A stretch of DNA of 64,000 nt. Source: Rhodococcus sp. H36-A4. Lineage in GTDB: Bacteria; Actinomycetota; Actinomycetes; Mycobacteriales; Mycobacteriaceae. Positions 37,981 through 47,149 of this stretch are shown one piece after another. The position numbers were made by a program, and so were the translations under genes. The stretch lies in NCBI RefSeq assembly GCF_027158005.1, contig NZ_JAPVLQ010000002.1:248001-312000 (forward strand), written 5' to 3'. The notes beneath the pieces were generated by a model, which searched no databases, was not told the DNA's origin, and saw only the letters and a list, made by a program, of their open reading frames with translations. Each line of letters begins with the position of its first letter. Position 1 is the first letter of the stretch.

Positions 37981-39318
37981 ATGGGCGACCGTGGATTCAC
38001 TTCGACACAACTGGCCGCTCGAGCTGCTTATCTACTCCGCGGCAACGACTTGGGCACCATGACCAGCGCCGCACCGCGGCTGTATCCACATATGTGGAGC
38101 TGGGATGCGGCCTTCGTGGCGGTCGGACTCGCGCCGCTCAGCGTCGAACGAGCCGTGGTGGAGCTGGATACCCTGCTGTCCGCGCAGTGGAAGAACGGCA
38201 TGATTCCGCACATCGTCTTCGCCAACGGCGTCGACGGCTACTTCCCTGGACCAGCACGGTGGGAGACGAGGGAACTGGCTGTACACGCGCCCGTCGGGCC
38301 GCAGACGTCGGGGATCACGCAGCCGCCGGTGCATGCCATTGCGGTGCAGCGCATCCTCGATCACTCGAAGCGACACGGTCGGACCACTCGGGCCGTCGCC
38401 GAGGAGTTTCTGGATCGTCGGTGGGAGAACCTCGTCCGGTGGCATCGATGGCTCGCCACGGCGCGCGACATCGAGGGCAGTGGCCGCATCACGTTGTTCC
38501 ATGGCTGGGAGTCGGGCATGGACAACTCCCCGCGCTGGGATAGCTCCTATGCCAATGTCGTCGCCGGGCAGATGCCGCCCTACGTCCGCGAGGACCACGC
38601 GGTGATCACCGATCTGTCGATGCGTCCGAGCAACAGTGAATACGACCGCTACATCTGGTTGGTCGAAGAGATGAAACAAGTGGGCTACGACGACGCGGCG
38701 CTGGCAGAAAAGATGAGCTTCGCCGTGGAGGACGTCTTCGTCAGCGCCATCTTCGCGATGGCGTGCGATGTGCTCGCGACCATCGGTGAGGAACACTCCA
38801 AACCGCACTCCGACGTCCGAGACCTGCGCGAGTGGGCCGAGAAGTTTCGCAAGGGTGTGGTCGCGACGACCGATCAGCGTTCCGGGGCGGCCCGTGACTA
38901 CGACGTCCGGGCGAGGCGCTGGATCTCCACCGACACGATCGCGATGTTCGCTCCCCTGCTGTGCGGAGGGTTGCCCCGCGAACAGGAACGCACGCTATTG
39001 CGGATGTTCGAAGGCACCCGATTCTGCGGACATCCGGATCTGCTGTTCGCTGTTCCGCCGTCGACGTCGCCGGTCTCGAAAGACTTTCGCGCACGGGAGT
39101 ATTGGCGCGGACCGGTGTGGCCGGTCATGACGTGGTTGTTCTCGTGGGCGTTTTCGAGGCGCGGGTGGGCCGAGCGGTCGTTGACGTTGCGTGAGGAAGG
39201 CCTGCGGCAGGCCGGCGACGGGAGTTTCGCGGAGTACTACGAGCCGTTCACCGGTGAACCGCTCGGCAGCATGCAGCAGTCGTGGACGGCGGCAGCGGTA
39301 CTGGACTGGCTCGGTTAG
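37981..39318 (+). CDS. ggH: Glucosylglycerate hydrolase (GH63)
   Basis: 445-aa (alpha/alpha)6-barrel glycosidase. It closely follows the mycobacterial GgH sequence as remembered: AARAAYLLRGNDLGTMT, YPHMWSWDAAFVAVGLAPLSVERAVVELD, NGMIPHIVFANGVDGYFPGPARW, HGWESGMDNSPRWDSSYANVV and SFAEYYEPFTGEPLGSMQQSWTAAAVLDWLG. In mycobacteria this enzyme hydrolyses glucosylglycerate to glucose and glycerate when cells recover from nitrogen limitation. The ATG at 37981 is preceded by a weak -10-like CAAACT and no ribosome site. Its end overlaps the convergent VOC gene by 4 nt. Confidence 0.93.
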   Translation: MGDRGFTSTQLAARAAYLLRGNDLGTMTSAAPRLYPHMWSWDAAFVAVGLAPLSVERAVVELDTLLSAQWKNGMIPHIVFANGVDGYFPGPARWETRELAVHAPVGPQTSGITQPPVHAIAVQRILDHSKRHGRTTRAVAEEFLDRRWENLVRWHRWLATARDIEGSGRITLFHGWESGMDNSPRWDSSYANVVAGQMPPYVREDHAVITDLSMRPSNSEYDRYIWLVEEMKQVGYDDAALAEKMSFAVEDVFVSAIFAMACDVLATIGEEHSKPHSDVRDLREWAEKFRKGVVATTDQRSGAARDYDVRARRWISTDTIAMFAPLLCGGLPREQERTLLRMFEGTRFCGHPDLLFAVPPSTSPVSKDFRAREYWRGPVWPVMTWLFSWAFSRRGWAERSLTLREEGLRQAGDGSFAEYYEPFTGEPLGSMQQSWTAAAVLDWLG

Positions 39319-39698
39319 CTACTGCCCCAGTTCTCGGCCTTCGTCAGACAGAAAGGATGACCGGCCGGGTCCAGCAGCACCCGCCACGTCTCGCCCGGTT
39401 GGTCCTCGGGCAGACTCGCGCCGAGGTCGACGGCTTTCTTCGAAGCATCGTCGAGGTCCGTCACCGCGAGATCGAAGTGATACTGCTTGCTGCCGTGCGT
39501 ATTGGGCCACACCGGCGCGACGTAGTCTTCGACGCGGCCGAATCCGAGTGCACTGCTCGGGCCTTGGAGCATCGCGTAGTCCCTCTCGGAATGGACGACG
39601 CTCCAGCCGAGTAGTTCAGACCAGAACTTCGCGCTGCTCGGCGGGTCGGGGCAGTCCAAGGTGACCATCTTCAGCGTCGCGATAGGTGTTTTTGTCAT
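39315..39698 (-). CDS. VOC/glyoxalase-like protein
   Basis: 127-aa vicinal-oxygen-chelate fold protein with two beta-alpha-beta-beta-beta modules: TLDCPDPPSSAKFWSELLGW at the start and YHFDLAVTDLDDASKKAVDLGA with DPAGHPFCLTK at the end. Members act in resistance, isomerisation or ring cleavage; the substrate is unknown. The ATG at 39698 follows GGAGAG. It is divergent from an AraC-type regulator 50 nt away. Confidence 0.92.
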   Translation of the reverse strand: MTKTPIATLKMVTLDCPDPPSSAKFWSELLGWSVVHSERDYAMLQGPSSALGFGRVEDYVAPVWPNTHGSKQYHFDLAVTDLDDASKKAVDLGASLPEDQPGETWRVLLDPAGHPFCLTKAENWGSS

Positions 39699-39736
39699 TT
39701 GCTCTCTCCTGCCAACGGTGTGTCGGTCCAGACTCC

Positions 39737-39742
39737 TAGACT
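39737..39742 (+). promoter_or_regulatory. -10 element for leaderless AraC gene
   Basis: TAGACT lies 6 nt before the GTG at 39749 with no ribosome binding site. Confidence 0.5.
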
Positions 39743-39748
39743 CGGCTT

Positions 39749-40573
39749 GTGGTGGATAGGAAAAACGCGACAGCAACACATGCGGGCGTGCTCCGACCCG
39801 AAGAGTTGGCGCAGCACGTCGACCTGATGCGTTTGCCCTGCGCACCGTCACTGGCCCCGTGGGTCGAGAACTACTGGCTGCTGCGGTGGGAGTTGCCATC
39901 CGGTACGACCCACAGCAGCTCGACGCTGCCGCACCCGGCCTGCACGTTGAGTATCGAGCACGGTCATCGACGCTCCGGTGTCACCGATCCCGTAGTCGTG
40001 ACCGGAGTACTCACCAAACGCTTCGATGTCACACTCGCAGAACGGGGTTGGGTCTTCGGCATCAAATTTCGACCCGGTGGATACGCGAGCCTGACCGACA
40101 CCTCCGCTCGAACGCTGCGCGACGTGCCGGTCGCCTCACCGACCGCATTTCGGAAAGGCACGGTCGCCGCACTCGCAGAGTTGGGGCCGCACCACGATCC
40201 GGACCACTGCCGAACCGCCGTCGATACGGTCCTGGCACCCTACGAACAGCCGGCCGACTCCGACTACCTGGAGGTTCTGGACATCGTTTCGGTGATGCTT
40301 CACGACCGATCGCTGGTGCGTGTGGGTGACGTCGAGCAGCGGTGCGGTATCGGCGCTCGGCGGCTGCAGCGATTGTTCGAACGCTACGTCGGGGTGACAC
40401 CGAAGTGGGTCCTCGGGCGGTACCGTATCCATGACGCCGTCAGTGACCTGGACGGCGGGTTCACCGGTTCGTTGGCCGATTTGGCGGCTCGGTACGGCTG
40501 GTTCGACCAGGCGCATTTCACTCGTGAGTTCACCGAGCTGATCGGGGTAACGCCGAGCGACTACCTTCGCTAG
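39749..40573 (+). CDS. AraC family regulator with DUF6597-type sensor
   Basis: 274-aa regulator. The N-terminal part (LPCAPSLAPWVENYWLLRWELPSG, LPHPACTLSIEHG, FGIKFRPGGYASL) is the DUF6597-like sensor, and the C-terminus is an AraC helix-turn-helix (VGDVEQRCGIGARRLQRLFERYVGVTPKWVLGRYRI, LADLAARYGWFDQAHFTREF). GTG at 39749 is leaderless. It is divergent from the VOC gene, a plausible target. Confidence 0.93.
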   Translation: MVDRKNATATHAGVLRPEELAQHVDLMRLPCAPSLAPWVENYWLLRWELPSGTTHSSSTLPHPACTLSIEHGHRRSGVTDPVVVTGVLTKRFDVTLAERGWVFGIKFRPGGYASLTDTSARTLRDVPVASPTAFRKGTVAALAELGPHHDPDHCRTAVDTVLAPYEQPADSDYLEVLDIVSVMLHDRSLVRVGDVEQRCGIGARRLQRLFERYVGVTPKWVLGRYRIHDAVSDLDGGFTGSLADLAARYGWFDQAHFTREFTELIGVTPSDYLR

Positions 40574-40677
40574 CCGGTCAGCGCACGCTCCAACGTCGGC
40601 CACGATTACGACTACTAGTGACGAAGGCCCACACAGCCGCCATCCAGCAGCTATGCGGGCCTCAGGGGCACCGGCGA

Positions 40678-42720
40678 CTAGGTTTTCCAGACCGCAACCA
40701 TGGCGGGACGCGGCTGAGAATCACCGCCGTCGGGCCAGTGCGACATCGGATTGTCGGCAGATGCCTCGTCGAACTCACCCGGATGCTGGACTGCGACGAC
40801 GACGCGCTCGTCCGAGATGATCGGACCGCAGGTCTCGCCCCCGGCAGGGACGGTCAGGAACTGACGCGTCTCTCCACGTCGTTCGCCGTCGAGAACCACC
40901 GCGAACAAGCCGTCGTTCGACTCAAGAGCGTTGCCGTCCGTCGAGATCCACAGGTTGCCCTTGGAGTCGAACGCCAGGTTGTCCGGGCACGAGATGGGAC
41001 TGACCTGAGTTTTGTCGAAGCCGCCGAAATAGGTGTCGGCCTCGTTCGGATCGCCGGCGACGATGAGGAGGTTCCACACGAACGTGGTGCCTGCATGGTC
41101 GTCGTCGATCTCGAGGATCTGGCCGTTCTTGTTCTTCTCGCGTGGGTTGGCCTCGTCGGCGGCTGCTTTTCCATCGGTGCCGCGCTTGGTGTTGTTGGTC
41201 AGGGCCACGTACACCTTCCCGGTCACCGGGTTCGGCTCGAAATCCTCTGGTCGGTCCATCTTCGTCGCGCCGACCTTGTCACCGGCCTGGCGGGTGAACA
41301 CCGCCACCTCTTCGGCGGACATGCCGTCGACCAGCGATTCGCCACGGCCGTCGTCGCCGGTACGAAGGAGCGGAATCCACTCGCCTTTTCCGGCGAACTT
41401 ACCGGCCTCCGGCCGCGTGCCGGTGCCGTCGATCGCGTCGGGGGCGTCACCGGTGAGCACAGCGACATGCAACGTGCCCGCATCGAGAATCGTCAGATTG
41501 TGACGCATCGCTGCTTGACCGTTGCCGGGCATCATCTTTCGGCTGGAGACGAACTTGTACACGTAGTCGAACCGCTCGTCGTCACCGCTGTACGCGACGA
41601 CGGTGCCGTCAGCGGTGACGTAGATGGTTGCGGCCTCGTGCTTGAACCGACCCAGTGCCGTGTGCTTGATCGGAACCCCGGTCGGATCCCACGGGTCGAC
41701 CTCGACGACATAGCCGAACCGGTTGACCTCGTTGGGTTCCTGGGCCAGATCGAACCGCTTGTCGAAACGCTCCCACTTGCGATCACTGGCCGCACCCTCT
41801 ATCCCGTAGCGGGCAAGTCGCTGCGCGGCAACAGGATCGGTGACGGATTCGGCATTGCCGAAATATTGGTTGATGTTCTCTTCACCGGACAGCACGGTGC
41901 CCCAGGGGGTGAGACCCCCGGAACAGTTGTTGAACGTTCCGAAGACCTTGGTGCCTGTCGGATCAACACTCGTCCTGAGAAAGTCACTGCCCGCTGCGGG
42001 ACCGGTCAGCAGAAACTCCGTCGTGCCGGTGATGCGACGGTTGTACTTACCGAGCCCCGGCGTCAGTGCTCCGGAACCGGATCGACCCGCCACCTGGACT
42101 ACGGAAAGCCCATGTGCGGCAAGAGCGATATCGAACTGCTCACGTGTCGGGTTCTCCGCGTCGTATCCCTTGAACAGGAACGGCTCGGTGGTGTACTCGT
42201 GATTGACCACGAGAAGGTAGGCATTCGGCGTGCCCTCGATCGGCAACAGCCCGGCAAAATCGTTGTTGTACCCGAACTGCATGTTCTGCGCGGCCGCGGT
42301 CTGATTGTCGAAATCGAACGCGGGGGCACCCTCTAGAACCGGATCACCCCAGCGAATGATGACCCCCTGCTCGTAGCCCTGAGGAACCACGACGGCATCT
42401 TCGGTGTTGGGCTCGACGGCGATGAAGTCGACACCGTCGACCGGTGGTGTGCTCATCTCGCCGCTCGAAGCTGTCGGGCTTGCCTCGTCCGTGCTGCACG
42501 CGGCAAGGATGCTTCCGGCCCCGACCGCCACGACCGCCATCGCTCCTCCGCGGAGGACGCCGCGGCGCGTCATCGCAGTCTTGACGATGTCGCCGAAGTA
42601 CTGGCCCTTCGAGGTGTTCGGGATCTCGTGGAAGCAGGCGTCGCCACACTTGTACTTGCACGTCAAGGAAGAACGCGCGGAGCTGCCGTCGTGGACCGAA
42701 AGGATCGGAAGAAGCTTCAT
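40678..42720 (-). CDS. phoX: PhoX family alkaline phosphatase, Tat-exported
   Basis: 680-aa DUF839/PhoX enzyme. After a cytoplasmic-looking lead there is a Tat signal (MTRRGVLRGGAMAVVAVGAGSILAAC) ending in a possible lipobox. PhoX hallmarks follow: VNHEYTTEPF, NNCSGGLTPWGTVLSGEENINQYF, RFGYVVEVDPWDP, GDDERFDYVYKFVSS and PDNLAFDSKGNLWISTDGN. PhoX enzymes are Ca/Fe-dependent phosphomonoesterases that release phosphate outside the cell. Monocistronic; no phosphate-transport genes nearby. An earlier portion (residues 1-50) is typical for actinobacterial PhoX. The ATG at 42720 is the outermost start. Confidence 0.93.
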   Translation of the reverse strand: MKLLPILSVHDGSSARSSLTCKYKCGDACFHEIPNTSKGQYFGDIVKTAMTRRGVLRGGAMAVVAVGAGSILAACSTDEASPTASSGEMSTPPVDGVDFIAVEPNTEDAVVVPQGYEQGVIIRWGDPVLEGAPAFDFDNQTAAAQNMQFGYNNDFAGLLPIEGTPNAYLLVVNHEYTTEPFLFKGYDAENPTREQFDIALAAHGLSVVQVAGRSGSGALTPGLGKYNRRITGTTEFLLTGPAAGSDFLRTSVDPTGTKVFGTFNNCSGGLTPWGTVLSGEENINQYFGNAESVTDPVAAQRLARYGIEGAASDRKWERFDKRFDLAQEPNEVNRFGYVVEVDPWDPTGVPIKHTALGRFKHEAATIYVTADGTVVAYSGDDERFDYVYKFVSSRKMMPGNGQAAMRHNLTILDAGTLHVAVLTGDAPDAIDGTGTRPEAGKFAGKGEWIPLLRTGDDGRGESLVDGMSAEEVAVFTRQAGDKVGATKMDRPEDFEPNPVTGKVYVALTNNTKRGTDGKAAADEANPREKNKNGQILEIDDDHAGTTFVWNLLIVAGDPNEADTYFGGFDKTQVSPISCPDNLAFDSKGNLWISTDGNALESNDGLFAVVLDGERRGETRQFLTVPAGGETCGPIISDERVVVAVQHPGEFDEASADNPMSHWPDGGDSQPRPAMVAVWKT

Positions 42721-42802
42721 GCCGCGAACGGTGACAGGTCGAAACGAAAGCGGGGAAACGCCGAGGTGAACGGCAGGCGATATCGAAGTGCCGCGCAGTT
42801 GC

Positions 42803-43528
42803 CTACAGGACCTGCGAGAGGAACTGCTTCAGGCGATCGGTATGCGGGTCGTCGAAAAGTTGTTCCGGGGTACCGGTTTCGATGGCACTACCGTGATCCA
42901 TGAACAGCACCTTGTTCGACACCGAACGCGCAAAACCCATTTCGTGCGTGACGACGACCATCGTCATACCACCGGAGGCGAGGTCGGCCATCAGTGCGAG
43001 CACACCCTTGACCAGCTCAGGGTCCAGCGCCGATGTGGCCTCGTCGAAGAACATCACCTCGGGTTTCATGGCGAGTGCCCGAGCGATGGCGACGCGTTGC
43101 TGTTGACCACCGGAGAGGTTGCCTGGGCGCGAATCTGCCTTGTTCGACAGACCGACGAGCTCGAGTTGCTCCATCGCTCCAGCGCGCGCCTCGTCCTTCG
43201 ACTGCCCTTTGAGCTTGCGTAGGCCGAGCGCGATATTGTCCGCGACCGTCTTGTGCGGGAACAGGTTGAACTGTTGGAACACCATGCCGATGCGCTGACG
43301 CAATTCGTCCGGATTGTCCTTCAACACGGATTTGCCGTCGAGCAGGATGTCGCCCTGGTCGGGTTCGTGGAGGCGGTTGAGCGCACGGAGCAACGTCGAT
43401 TTGCCTGACCCCGAAGGCCCGATCACCGTGGTGGTGCGGCCCGCATCGACGTGAATGTTCACGCCTCTGAGCACCTTGTTGGTACCGAAAGCGAGATGAA
43501 TGTCGGTGCCGGTCAACGAAACAGCCAT
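42803..43528 (-). CDS. glnQ: Polar amino acid ABC transporter ATPase
   Basis: 241-aa ATPase: Walker [11 protein letters not shown]-loop [14 protein letters not shown], signature [15 protein letters not shown], Walker [14 protein letters not shown] and [10 protein letters not shown], characteristic of GlnQ/GluA ATPases. It powers uptake of a polar amino acid. Third gene of a three-gene operon; the start is 3 nt after the permease stop. The symbol reflects the family; substrate identity (glutamine or glutamate) is not proven. Confidence 0.95.
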   Translation of the reverse strand: MAVSLTGTDIHLAFGTNKVLRGVNIHVDAGRTTTVIGPSGSGKSTLLRALNRLHEPDQGDILLDGKSVLKDNPDELRQRIGMVFQQFNLFPHKTVADNIALGLRKLKGQSKDEARAGAMEQLELVGLSNKADSRPGNLSGGQQQRVAIARALAMKPEVMFFDEATSALDPELVKGVLALMADLASGGMTMVVVTHEMGFARSVSNKVLFMDHGSAIETGTPEQLFDDPHTDRLKQFLSQVL

Positions 43529-43531
43529 TAC

Positions 43532-44293
43532 TTACCTCTCCACCACGATTGATACTTCCAAGGGATCGAGCGTGCCCGAAGTATCGGCCTTACCGGAGCG
43601 CATGCGCTTGTCGATGAAGTTGACGAGGTGCGTCAGCGGGATGGTCAGGATCAGATAGAACACGCCCGCCGCCAGCAGCGGTGAGAGATTACCGGTCTGT
43701 GCTGCGGTGTCCTGCCCGACTCGAAACAACTCGCGTTGCGAGGCCAGCAGGCCGAGGAAGTAGATCAGTGAGCTGTCTTTGATCAGCGAGATGAATTGAT
43801 TGACCGTGGCAGGCAGGACGCGTCGGATGCCCTGAGGCATGACTACCAGGGCCATCGAACGGCGATAGCTGAAGCCCAGTGCGCGTGAGGCCTCCATCTG
43901 ACCCGAATCGACACTTTGAATACCGGAACGGAAGATTTCACCGAAGTACGCGGCCGACATCAACGCCAGTGCCGCGATGCCCAGCGGGAAAGGGCTACGG
44001 CTGCCGGTCAATTGGGTCAGCGTCGGACCGAAACCGAGACCGATGAGAAGAATGACGACCGCCGCAGGGAGGCCACGAAAGATATCTGTGTACACTCGCG
44101 CCGGCCATCGGAGCCAGCGGGAGCGGGAGATGCCCGCTACCGCCAACCCGATCCCGATCACCGTGCCGATCACCCCTGACGAAGCAGCGAGAATCAGGGT
44201 GTTGGGCAATCCGACGGTGATCAGCTTGGGAACGGTGTCCCAGATGAGGTCCCAATCGAAGAACGTGTCGTACAGATTCGACAGTGTGCTCAT
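43532..44293 (-). CDS. glnP: Polar amino acid ABC transporter permease
   Basis: 253-aa HisMQ-type permease with about five membrane helices; the EAA loop reads MEASRALGFSYRRSMALVVMPQGIRRVLP. One subunit gene only, so the channel is probably a homodimer. It starts 1 nt before the binding-protein stop region (gap 1 nt) and is followed by the ATPase gene after 3 nt. Confidence 0.95.
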   Translation of the reverse strand: MSTLSNLYDTFFDWDLIWDTVPKLITVGLPNTLILAASSGVIGTVIGIGLAVAGISRSRWLRWPARVYTDIFRGLPAAVVILLIGLGFGPTLTQLTGSRSPFPLGIAALALMSAAYFGEIFRSGIQSVDSGQMEASRALGFSYRRSMALVVMPQGIRRVLPATVNQFISLIKDSSLIYFLGLLASQRELFRVGQDTAAQTGNLSPLLAAGVFYLILTIPLTHLVNFIDKRMRSGKADTSGTLDPLEVSIVVER

Positions 44294-44294
44294 A

Positions 44295-45233
44295 TCAGCT
44301 TGCAGGCAGGACGGAAGCCTTGCTGCCCGGCTTCCAGTCGGCGGGAACCTGGCGTTCGGGGTACCACTCGTTCTCGAGGGTATTCCACGTCCCGTCGGCG
44401 ACGACGGCGTCGAGACCGGAGTTGAGAGCGTCGATCAACGGCTGATTGTCCTTGTTCACCGCGTACGCCGTGAAGTTGGTGGTGTTGATCGTCTTCTCGA
44501 GGATTGCGACGCCGTCCTCGGCCTTGACCTGACCGGAAGCCTGCTGCGACGGCGCGACCCATGCGTCGATCTGGCCGGACTTCACATTCGCGTACGCGGT
44601 GTTGTAATCCGGGAACCGCACGGGCTCGATACCGAGGGTGTTGGTGACGTAGTCGTCCTGGACGGTGCCCTGAACCACGCCGATACGCTGCTCGGTGTCC
44701 AAATCGGCGATGGTCTTGATCGCGTAGTCGTTCTTGGCGACAAGCGCCATCTCGCCGAAGTCGTATCCGTTGGTGAACCCGACGGTCTGACGACGCGCAT
44801 CGGTAGTGGAGATCGACGAGGAACCAGCGTCGTAGACCTTGTTGTTCACCGCGGCGAGCAAGCTGGAGAACTCGGTGGCCGAGAACTCGACGGTCAGGTT
44901 CAACTTGGCGGCGACGGCCCGGAGCAGCTCGTTGTCGAAGCCGGTGAACTTGCCCGACGGGTCGATGAAGATGTTCGGCGGAGCGTCGGACAAGGTGCCG
45001 ACGTACAGCTTGCCCGGCTCGATCAGACCGATGTTCGAGGTATCGATCTGATCGAGCGGGGTGACATCGTCCGTCGTGTACTTGTCGAGCGAAGTCTGGT
45101 CGGAGCCGGCAAGGGCGTCCTCGCCCGTTCCGCCCGAGCTGTTGTCACTCGAACATGCGACGGCGCCGAGCGTGAGAGCGAGCGTGGCAGCTACTGCGGC
45201 CAGGGTGCGGCCGCGTAAACGTCGACTGGTCAA
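44295..45233 (-). CDS. glnH: Polar amino acid ABC transporter binding lipoprotein
   Basis: 312-aa SBP_bac_3 protein. Signal peptide with lipobox GAVAC (LALTLGAVACSSDNSS), then the binding domain: LYVGTLSDAPPNIFIDPSGKFTGFDNELLRAVAAKL, SISTTDARRQTVGFTNGYDFGEMALVAKND. The TTG at 45233 is preferred because GGAG is 7-8 nt upstream; an earlier TTG at 45260 lacks a ribosome site. First gene of the glnH-P-Q operon. Symbol denotes family only. Confidence 0.92.
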   Translation of the reverse strand: MTSRRLRGRTLAAVAATLALTLGAVACSSDNSSGGTGEDALAGSDQTSLDKYTTDDVTPLDQIDTSNIGLIEPGKLYVGTLSDAPPNIFIDPSGKFTGFDNELLRAVAAKLNLTVEFSATEFSSLLAAVNNKVYDAGSSSISTTDARRQTVGFTNGYDFGEMALVAKNDYAIKTIADLDTEQRIGVVQGTVQDDYVTNTLGIEPVRFPDYNTAYANVKSGQIDAWVAPSQQASGQVKAEDGVAILEKTINTTNFTAYAVNKDNQPLIDALNSGLDAVVADGTWNTLENEWYPERQVPADWKPGSKASVLPAS

Positions 45234-45361
45234 GAGTGAACTCCTCGGTGCGGAAAACAAGTGAAATGACGTCCGAGGCTATCGCGAAGCCGCGAGCACC
45301 CGGAAATCAGATTGCCGCCAAGCTCAACCAGCACTCGGCGCAGTCCATTCCCGACCGGTGC

Positions 45362-46135
45362 TCACTGCTGGCTGTTGCGCCACCCGATGGCGTCGTGCAG
45401 ATCCGTCATGTCGTAGTCCGGGCCGCCGATTCCGACGGTGAACAAGGTGGCTCCGGCATCGAGAAACGCCGGTGCTTTGTCAGCTCCGGGCCACGGCACC
45501 GACTTCGTGATCACCGAGGTATCGCGCCCGACGGTGACCCCGTGCTCGGCGAGAATCCCGGACTTACGCTTCAGCTCGTCGAGGTCGGCGAAGCTGTGCC
45601 AGATGTGCGCATACTTGGCGACCATCTTGAGCGTCTTCTTCTCCCCGCCCCCACCGATGAGAATGGGGATCTCGCGGGTAGGGGCGGGATTACCTACCGC
45701 CAGGCGATTGCTGATTCGAGCGAGGTTCTCGTTCAACAACTTCAGGCGCGACCCTGCGGTGCCGAAGTCGTAGCCGAAGTTGTCGTAGTCCTTCTGGTTC
45801 CAGCCGCCGCCGATGCCGAGGATCAACCTGCCGCCACTGATGTGGTCGACGGTTCGGGCCATATCGGCGAGGAGATCCGGGTTGCGGTAACCACCGCCGG
45901 TGACCAGTGCTCCGATCTCCACGTTGGACGTCTGCTCCGCCCAAGCGCCCAGCATCGTCCAACATTCGAAGTGGGCACCGTCGAGGTCGCCGTACAGCGG
46001 ATAGAAGTGATCCCAGTTGAAGACGATATCGACGCCGGCGTCCTCCGCGCGCAGAACCGCGTCGCGAATGATCTGGTAGTCGGGTGCGTGCTGGGGCTGG
46101 AGTTGAACGCCGATCTTGATAGTCATGACTTCCAT
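45362..46135 (-). CDS. LLM-class F420-dependent oxidoreductase
   Basis: 257-aa luciferase-like TIM-barrel: VDIVFNWDHFYPLYGD, GGRLILGIGGGWNQKDYDNFGYDF, IPILIGGGGEKKTLKMVAKYAHIW. Family members use F420 or FMN to reduce or oxidise small substrates; which one is unknown. The ATG at 46135 has GAGGAAG 6 nt upstream. It is the last gene in a same-strand run starting at the DUF2786 gene. Confidence 0.91.
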   Translation of the reverse strand: MEVMTIKIGVQLQPQHAPDYQIIRDAVLRAEDAGVDIVFNWDHFYPLYGDLDGAHFECWTMLGAWAEQTSNVEIGALVTGGGYRNPDLLADMARTVDHISGGRLILGIGGGWNQKDYDNFGYDFGTAGSRLKLLNENLARISNRLAVGNPAPTREIPILIGGGGEKKTLKMVAKYAHIWHSFADLDELKRKSGILAEHGVTVGRDTSVITKSVPWPGADKAPAFLDAGATLFTVGIGGPDYDMTDLHDAIGWRNSQQ

Positions 46136-46162
46136 GATGCGCTTCCTCGCAGCGAACCCGCT

Positions 46163-46675
46163 TCAACCGATCTTCACACCGTTCTCGGCCATGGTGGCGC
46201 GCAGTAGGAAACCAGCTTCCTGACCGATGATTTCCCCGACCAGGGTGACGAATCGATCGACGAATTCCCCGCCATGGGAGGCAAGATCGGATCCTTCGGA
46301 TTGCAAGTGGTGCGCAAGTTCGTGCAGGACTACCAGTTCGCGCAGCGCCCACGCCTCGTTGTTGCGGTGTAGAGGCACCGCAATGGTGTGGGTATCCCGC
46401 TCGTAGTGCGAAGCGCCGGTGCCCGAACGTTCACGGACCTGCACGACCGATCCAGCATGCGGCCAGGTTTCACGAACCCAGTCAAGCATCAAGACCGCGT
46501 CGACATAGATCTGCACCGACTCGATCGACGCGAACTTCCGTTCGATCGGCAGGGTGATGGTCGATCCGAACATCTCGACGGTGCGTAGTCCGCGCTCGTC
46601 TGCACGATCGAACATGACGCGAACCATGGCCTCGGCGTCGTAGACCTTCGATCGTTGTGAGTCCCTGTTCTTCAC
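46163..46675 (-). CDS. HExxH metallohydrolase (TIGR04338-like)
   Basis: 170-aa actinobacterial protein with a clear zinc motif in VVLHELAHHLQSEG and a further ligand candidate in DLASHGGEFVDRF, the zincin pattern. From memory it fits the TIGR04338 family of putative metallohydrolases. The GTG at 46675 (MKNRDSQRSKVYDAE) matches the family N-terminus. It begins 10 nt after the TfoX-like gene. Substrate unknown. Confidence 0.88.
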   Translation of the reverse strand: MKNRDSQRSKVYDAEAMVRVMFDRADERGLRTVEMFGSTITLPIERKFASIESVQIYVDAVLMLDWVRETWPHAGSVVQVRERSGTGASHYERDTHTIAVPLHRNNEAWALRELVVLHELAHHLQSEGSDLASHGGEFVDRFVTLVGEIIGQEAGFLLRATMAENGVKIG

Positions 46676-46685
46676 CGATGCGATT

Positions 46686-47015
46686 TTATGCCCTGTGGTC
46701 CAGTGCCCTGTTCTCCAACGCAACCGCGACCCAGAACTGCAAGTCGGCGCCCCGGCTTTCCTCTGGCGAGACGGTGATCCACCCGGTGCTCATCTTGCGG
46801 CCACGCATGTCTGCACGCTGGGCTCCCGGACGGGCGATGAGCTCCTCGGTGCGCGACGGGTCGCATCTGACCAGTAGATCACCGTCTACTGTGGCGCCGA
46901 CGGCGATCTTTCCGTCGATCATGAACTGCAGTCCACCGAACATCTTCTTTTCCACGACCGGTACCGAGGCCAGCGCCGAGCGAATCCGTTCCGCGAGCTG
47001 TTCGTCGTAGGACAT
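46686..47015 (-). CDS. TfoX N-terminal domain protein
   Basis: 109-aa protein containing only the TfoX N-terminal domain: MSYDEQLAERIRSALA, VVEKKMFGGLQFMIDGKIAVGA, LLVRCDPSRTEELIARPGA. In gammaproteobacteria TfoX/Sxy regulates competence; in actinobacteria the single-domain form is of unknown role. The ATG at 47015 is 5 nt after the stop of the 42-aa ORF, whose last codons contain its GGAGG ribosome site. Confidence 0.92.
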   Translation of the reverse strand: MSYDEQLAERIRSALASVPVVEKKMFGGLQFMIDGKIAVGATVDGDLLVRCDPSRTEELIARPGAQRADMRGRKMSTGWITVSPEESRGADLQFWVAVALENRALDHRA

Positions 47016-47020
47016 CGGCG

Positions 47021-47149
47021 TCAATCCTCCGGTGGTAGGAGAGTGGCAACATCCAGTGTTGCAGGCTCTTCCATCGAGTGGGGCCCGATCGCACGAACGC
47101 CGTCCGCAACGACCCACACGGTGTCTTTGCCGTCGACGAGATGCTCCAT
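47021..47149 (-). CDS. 42-aa small protein, coupled to the DUF2786 gene
   Basis: The ATG shares its A with the TGA stop of the DUF2786 gene (TGATG), a classic coupling overlap, and the TGA stop is 5 nt before the TfoX-like ATG. The 42-residue acidic product (MEHLVDGKDTVWVVADGVRA... PPEED-like end LLPPED) has third-position GC like its neighbours and reads as a short beta-hairpin plus acidic tail. No family is recognised. The context (five genes in a row with 0-30 nt gaps) supports translation. Confidence 0.65.
   Translation of the reverse strand: MEHLVDGKDTVWVVADGVRAIGPHSMEEPATLDVATLLPPED

Noticed and set aside
40618-42336. Long plus-strand frame (572 codons) across the PhoX gene
   Set aside because: It is the antisense shadow of phoX; the protein reads as low-complexity His/Gly/Val-rich sequence with no recognisable family, while the opposite strand is an intact PhoX.
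43977-45218. Long plus-strand frame across the amino-acid importer genes
   Set aside because: It crosses two genes of the opposite strand and matches no family; typical of high-GC antisense frames.
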